Shown here: one piece after another, positions 61,247-64,000 of the stretch | Numbering within the stretch: the first letter of the stretch is position 1 | Layout: each line of letters starts with the position of its first letter | Assembly: GCF_000420665.1 (NCBI RefSeq) | Contig: NZ_ATVJ01000001.1 | Coordinates: 1,674,001-1,738,000, forward strand | Direction: 5' to 3' | DNA from: Ponticaulis koreensis DSM 19734 | GTDB taxonomy: Bacteria > Pseudomonadota > Alphaproteobacteria > Caulobacterales > Hyphomonadaceae | DNA: 64,000 bases | Notes under the pieces: model-generated | The model's input: the letters and a program-made list of their open reading frames with translations, nothing else | Databases searched by the model: none | Told to the model about the DNA's origin: nothing | Position numbers and translations under genes: made by a program

Positions 61247-62116
61247 TTAACCGTTGGTTCTTAAGCGTGTGAGTTGAACTGTACGGGCTCCATTGGCTCT
61301 AAAATAGTCCGGCCACCAGGTCCGCAATTCAGCTTCCGAGCAATATGGCAGGGAATTTGGTGTGATCAGCCCTTCTATCAGCAAGATATCAACGGCGGAG
61401 CCATCCAAAGAGTCTGGACGAACAAATGTGTATCGCTGTTGTTGCTCAAAGGTTTCAAATGACGGCATGTCGCCTGCGACAGCACAAAACCGGGCGGTTT
61501 CTGTATTCTGAATACCATCAGTGAATACCAGAAGCCTCCGGTCTGGACCTTGAAATCCGGAATATCGGGAAATCGCCTGTAGCTGTTCGAGGATAGGACT
61601 ATCCACGGCTTGCATATCCGGATCGTGCGAACTGGAAATCAGCTCATGCACAGTGCCTTCGAAGTGCGCAGTCGCATCGTCATAGATACGCGATAGCATC
61701 GGTGCGGGTTTGTCTGGACCACCGAATGCGTCCTGCTCAGCTGGTGTACTTGCCGGTTTACAGAATTCAAATGCTGGTCTCGCAATTGATCCCGCTACAC
61801 TGCGTCCAGTCGAAAAAACTGAAAACCGCGTATTTGGCGGAGCGGCCTCCCAGGCATTCATAAATGCCGTCTGAAAATCCCGAAACTGAGGGCTGCTAAG
61901 ACCCGGCGTAACTGAATTATCAATAAAAATTGCCGTCTCGGCTTGTTCGCTTTGCGCGTAGCAGAAGGCATCATCCATTTGAGGGATGCTCATCATATGA
62001 GAGACGCCAGTCGCCAGGCCAGATACTGTTACCAATGGCAAAGCGGCCAATATAGTGAGCTTCATGATCCGATTGGTTTTTCCGGTGCGGCGACGTGTTG
62101 AACGCTTCCTTGGCAT
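61247..62116 (-). CDS. Secreted or anchored VWA-like protein of the element
   Basis: A 289-residue protein. After a basic start (PRKRSTRRRTGKTNRIMK) comes one hydrophobic helix, about residues 18-42 (LTILAALPLVTVSGLATG), i.e. a signal anchor. The outer part resembles a von Willebrand A fold: a first strand AIFIDNSVTPG with a D-N-S-V-T metal-ion site, and a later FTDGIQN strand. Six or so Cys are spread through it. It starts 12 bases after the four-helix membrane protein, so they are an operon pair. Role unknown; similarity seen by pattern only. Confidence 0.65.
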   Translation of the reverse strand: MPRKRSTRRRTGKTNRIMKLTILAALPLVTVSGLATGVSHMMSIPQMDDAFCYAQSEQAETAIFIDNSVTPGLSSPQFRDFQTAFMNAWEAAPPNTRFSVFSTGRSVAGSIARPAFEFCKPASTPAEQDAFGGPDKPAPMLSRIYDDATAHFEGTVHELISSSHDPDMQAVDSPILEQLQAISRYSGFQGPDRRLLVFTDGIQNTETARFCAVAGDMPSFETFEQQQRYTFVRPDSLDGSAVDILLIEGLITPNSLPYCSEAELRTWWPDYFRANGARTVQLTRLRTNG

Positions 62117-62128
62117 TTTGAAGTTCCT

Positions 62129-63424
62129 TCACTTATCTGACACAACATCGAGATCAGGCGCAGACGCCAGAAACTCGGTGCGCGCCAACTCTATCTTTGC
62201 GAGTGCTTCGCCGAGGGCGTTTAAAAGTTCTGCCATGACCGATTGGAGTTTGTTCGCCTCAGCTAGCGACGCTTCCCCTTCATCGGACGATAGAATGTCT
62301 GGTGAAATGTTTAGGGTATTGAAGGGCGTCTCATCGAGAAACACGTCTTCGGGAACTGCTGAGCGTTTAACGCGATGGATCATCGAAGAATGCTGATGTG
62401 CAAATACTCGAAGCCTTCCGAGAGCATCTTCAATGGACATATTGTGGCGTTTCACGATGTCAGTAAGGTGAATCAACGCCTTTGTGCGTGTGCTGATAGC
62501 CTTTCTGGCCAGCTTCAAATCTTCTTCTGCGGATTCAAGCGCATCTTCCACTGTTTCGCTCATGCTGTCAGCGAGCGCATCCAGAGCCATCATTCCGTCT
62601 TCATTTATCAGCGTCTCTGCATGACGCCTGGCATTGGACAGCCCAGGCACGGGATCAGAGAGCCCTGAATATCCTTTCCAGATAGCAAGAATGGATGAAA
62701 CTGTTCCGATGACGATGATAATGACAGCAATGCCGTCATTGAACGTGCTTATGAAGCCAATCTCATCGAAACTGAAAATATGCTCGTGCGATCCGAGTGA
62801 CCGAACCCGAGCGGCGGCGAATACCAGAATCGCAAGAACGCTCAGAACGATGATATAACCGACACGGGCAATCAACCGCGTACGCTTATCCTTTGGTTCA
62901 GGATTCGGGGCACCAAGCTTGTAGTTCACGTATCGCAGGCAGAAAAATCCGCCGACAATTCCAACAATGACATTGACTGCAGCGAAGATCAGTCCGTAGC
63001 CAATTCCCGCCATGACATCCATTTTCCCTTCGGAAATCATCATCATCGAGGTCATGCCGCCCTCAAGCAGCACGAACACCATAGCAACGAAAATAGTGTC
63101 GAGAGGGTCTGGAAGTTTGGCAGGCCGAGCAGCGTTATGCGACCATTGTAAAAAGCGCAAATACTCTGCTCGTTTGCTGCGCCATTGGACAAATCGATCA
63201 ACAGTGGTGTCGAGTTTTTCAAGACCGTTTTCAAGATAATTGAAGTACGGTTCCAGCTGAGCAACGCGCAGCCCTAGATCAGCGGCATTGTCAGCAAGAG
63301 AGTATTCATGGATTTGCGCGTCAATTTCGCATTTCTGAGAGCGAAGCTCAGTAATCAGGCTGGCCTGATAAGCTTCTACAGAAGATGTATTTGCAGGGGG
63401 TGTAGTTGCGAAAGGATTGTTCAT
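62129..63424 (-). CDS. Four-helix membrane protein with coiled-coil domains
   Basis: A 431-residue protein. Residues 1-100 are a charged helical region with an Asn/Asp/Gln bias; four membrane helices lie near 109-130, 137-165, 185-206 and 227-250; the C-terminal 180 residues are helical and coiled-coil (ETVEDALESAEEDLKLARKAI, NKLQSVMAELLNALGEALAKIE). No family recognised. It is the first gene of a two-gene operon with the VWA-like protein. The spread of coil, membrane and coil suggests a sensor or assembly platform. Divergent spacer of 314 bases lies upstream. Confidence 0.7.
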   Translation of the reverse strand: MNNPFATTPPANTSSVEAYQASLITELRSQKCEIDAQIHEYSLADNAADLGLRVAQLEPYFNYLENGLEKLDTTVDRFVQWRSKRAEYLRFLQWSHNAARPAKLPDPLDTIFVAMVFVLLEGGMTSMMMISEGKMDVMAGIGYGLIFAAVNVIVGIVGGFFCLRYVNYKLGAPNPEPKDKRTRLIARVGYIIVLSVLAILVFAAARVRSLGSHEHIFSFDEIGFISTFNDGIAVIIIVIGTVSSILAIWKGYSGLSDPVPGLSNARRHAETLINEDGMMALDALADSMSETVEDALESAEEDLKLARKAISTRTKALIHLTDIVKRHNMSIEDALGRLRVFAHQHSSMIHRVKRSAVPEDVFLDETPFNTLNISPDILSSDEGEASLAEANKLQSVMAELLNALGEALAKIELARTEFLASAPDLDVVSDK

Positions 63425-63738
63425 GATGGTCCTCTTTTTCGATCTGAGGACATTCTGTATTGTATCTAAGGAAATGCGGGCGTTTTGATGATTGATGTGT
63501 TTATCATTACGAGTAACAAGTAAAAATGGCTACCGATATAAATCAGCATACGGATCAATATTAACTGCATATTAACCACGATAAGCCTATAATTGCGGTA
63601 TTGTGGGTGATTATAATTATTCAAAATACTGGATTTTTGGGACAGGCGGGACAAAGGGGCGGCTTAGCGTCAATCATGCCCTAAGCATTATTGACGGCTG
63701 GGCTGTAGACCAGCGCGAAGTTCTCGGTGGGGGTGGTC
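63425..63738. other. AT-rich divergent spacer within the element
   Basis: No gene is visible. The first two thirds are AT-rich with several TTAA and TATAAT-like stretches (for example CCTATAATTGCGG near 63588); the remainder is richer in G. It must contain promoters for the membrane-protein operon on the left and the gene on the right. An origin of transfer could also lie here, but no inverted repeat with nick-like sequence could be identified by eye. Confidence 0.5.
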
Positions 63739-64000
63739 ATGGACATCTTCACTGATGAAAACACCGGAGCCAATAAAGACCGCGCAGAGCTTGCTCGTAA
63801 ATCCATTGCTGAAGCGGGTGGCCCCATCATGGGCGCGGCAGCTCAAGATCAGGAAAAGCGAAAATCGGATTTCAAAAAAGAAATCGAAAGACGCTTCATG
63901 GACAACATGACGGCGCTTCAGACCATGATGCAAGACCCGGAATACCGCGCCCTGTATGAGCGCGTATCAGGCAAGCTTGATGAGGTTCAATCAAACCTTG
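63739..64000 (+). CDS. Unknown protein, truncated by the window edge
   Basis: An open frame of 87 codons from the ATG at 63739, still open at the edge. It is rich in Glu, Lys, Gln and Met with helical spacing (QEKRKSDFKKEIERRFMDN, then ALQTMMQDPEYRALYERVSG), and looks like the N-terminal coil of a larger cytoplasmic protein. A GGTGGGGGTGG stretch precedes the start. Possibly the first gene of a mobilisation module, but nothing shows this yet. Confidence 0.65.
   Translation, partial: MDIFTDENTGANKDRAELARKSIAEAGGPIMGAAAQDQEKRKSDFKKEIERRFMDNMTALQTMMQDPEYRALYERVSGKLDEVQSNL

Larger units (their letters stand above)
56452..64000. mobile_element. Integrated conjugative or mobilizable element, left part
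   Basis: The genes change character right after tRNA-Leu: recombinase, small unknown genes, a VirD4/TraG coupling protein and an accessory operon. Codon choice and intergenic AT content also look less like the neighbouring core. No relaxase, VirB-type pore genes or right attachment site are visible, so the element continues past the edge and its type (ICE or IME) is undetermined. Confidence 0.85.

Noticed and set aside
1-64000. CRISPR arrays or insertion sequences
   Set aside because: No regularly spaced direct repeats and no transposase frames were seen anywhere in the window.

Overview
The window is a chromosomal segment of an alphaproteobacterium, most likely a member of the Hyphomonadaceae (Caulobacterales). 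The main evidence is the gene order fliQ-fliR-flhB-cckA followed by recA and alaS, which resembles Caulobacter. CckA, the hybrid kinase of the CtrA cell-cycle pathway, points the same way, as do a TonB-dependent receptor, two DUF885 lipoproteins and a DUF2793 protein of the kind found in gene-transfer-agent and phage clusters of this class. Base composition looks moderate in GC, with AT-rich intergenic spacers. The species cannot be named from sequence alone.

Layout. 1-5.3 kb: the 5' half of glnE (reverse, running off the left edge), a hotdog thioesterase, a DUF3253 protein, coaA, and two translationally coupled RNA methyltransferases. 5.3-8.7 kb: a probable envelope pair (BON/OmpA-like protein, then a coiled-coil protein with a C-terminal helix-hairpin-helix) and a CPBP membrane protease. 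8.7-13.6 kb: a reverse-strand run of small-molecule enzymes (thioredoxin-fold isomerase, VOC protein, amidase, GFA protein), a metallophosphoesterase and a metal-dependent hydrolase. 13.7-16.4 kb: a TetR regulator, meaB with an unknown upstream partner, and an AhpD-like protein. 16.5-23.2 kb: a TonB-dependent receptor with a disordered Gly/Pro/Arg insert, a divergent histidine kinase/receiver pair, and small enzymes with a LysR regulator. 23.3-28.1 kb: both subunits of methylmalonyl-CoA mutase with a secreted-protein gene between them. With MeaB these support propionyl-CoA/methylmalonyl-CoA metabolism. 28.2-32.7 kb: a bacterial GPP34 protein and a soluble GAF/PAS histidine kinase in an operon with two stand-alone receivers.

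32.8-45.9 kb: nitronate monooxygenase, a two-gene phage/GTA-like fragment, DUF3429, glpK, an outer-membrane porin, a 770-base gene-free region holding a candidate small RNA, a GST, two tandem DUF885 metallopeptidase-like lipoproteins and a D-2-hydroxyacid dehydrogenase. 46-56.3 kb is the conserved core: fliQ, fliR, flhB, cckA, recA (with a perfect palindrome upstream that may be an SOS operator), alaS, a GNAT acetyltransferase, lipB and a FliN-like protein.

From about 56.45 kb to the right edge the window enters an integrated mobile element abutting the 3' end of an intact tRNA-Leu(GAG) gene. It carries a large serine recombinase whose frame runs antisense through the whole tRNA. It also carries small unknown genes, a VirD4/TraG-type coupling protein, and a two-gene operon (four-helix membrane/coiled-coil protein plus a secreted or anchored VWA-like protein) closed by its own terminator. 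A divergent gene runs off the right edge. No relaxase or mating-pore gene is visible, so ICE versus mobilizable element cannot be decided. The VWA/membrane pair, the recombinase-tRNA overlap and the candidate small RNA are the most novel items.
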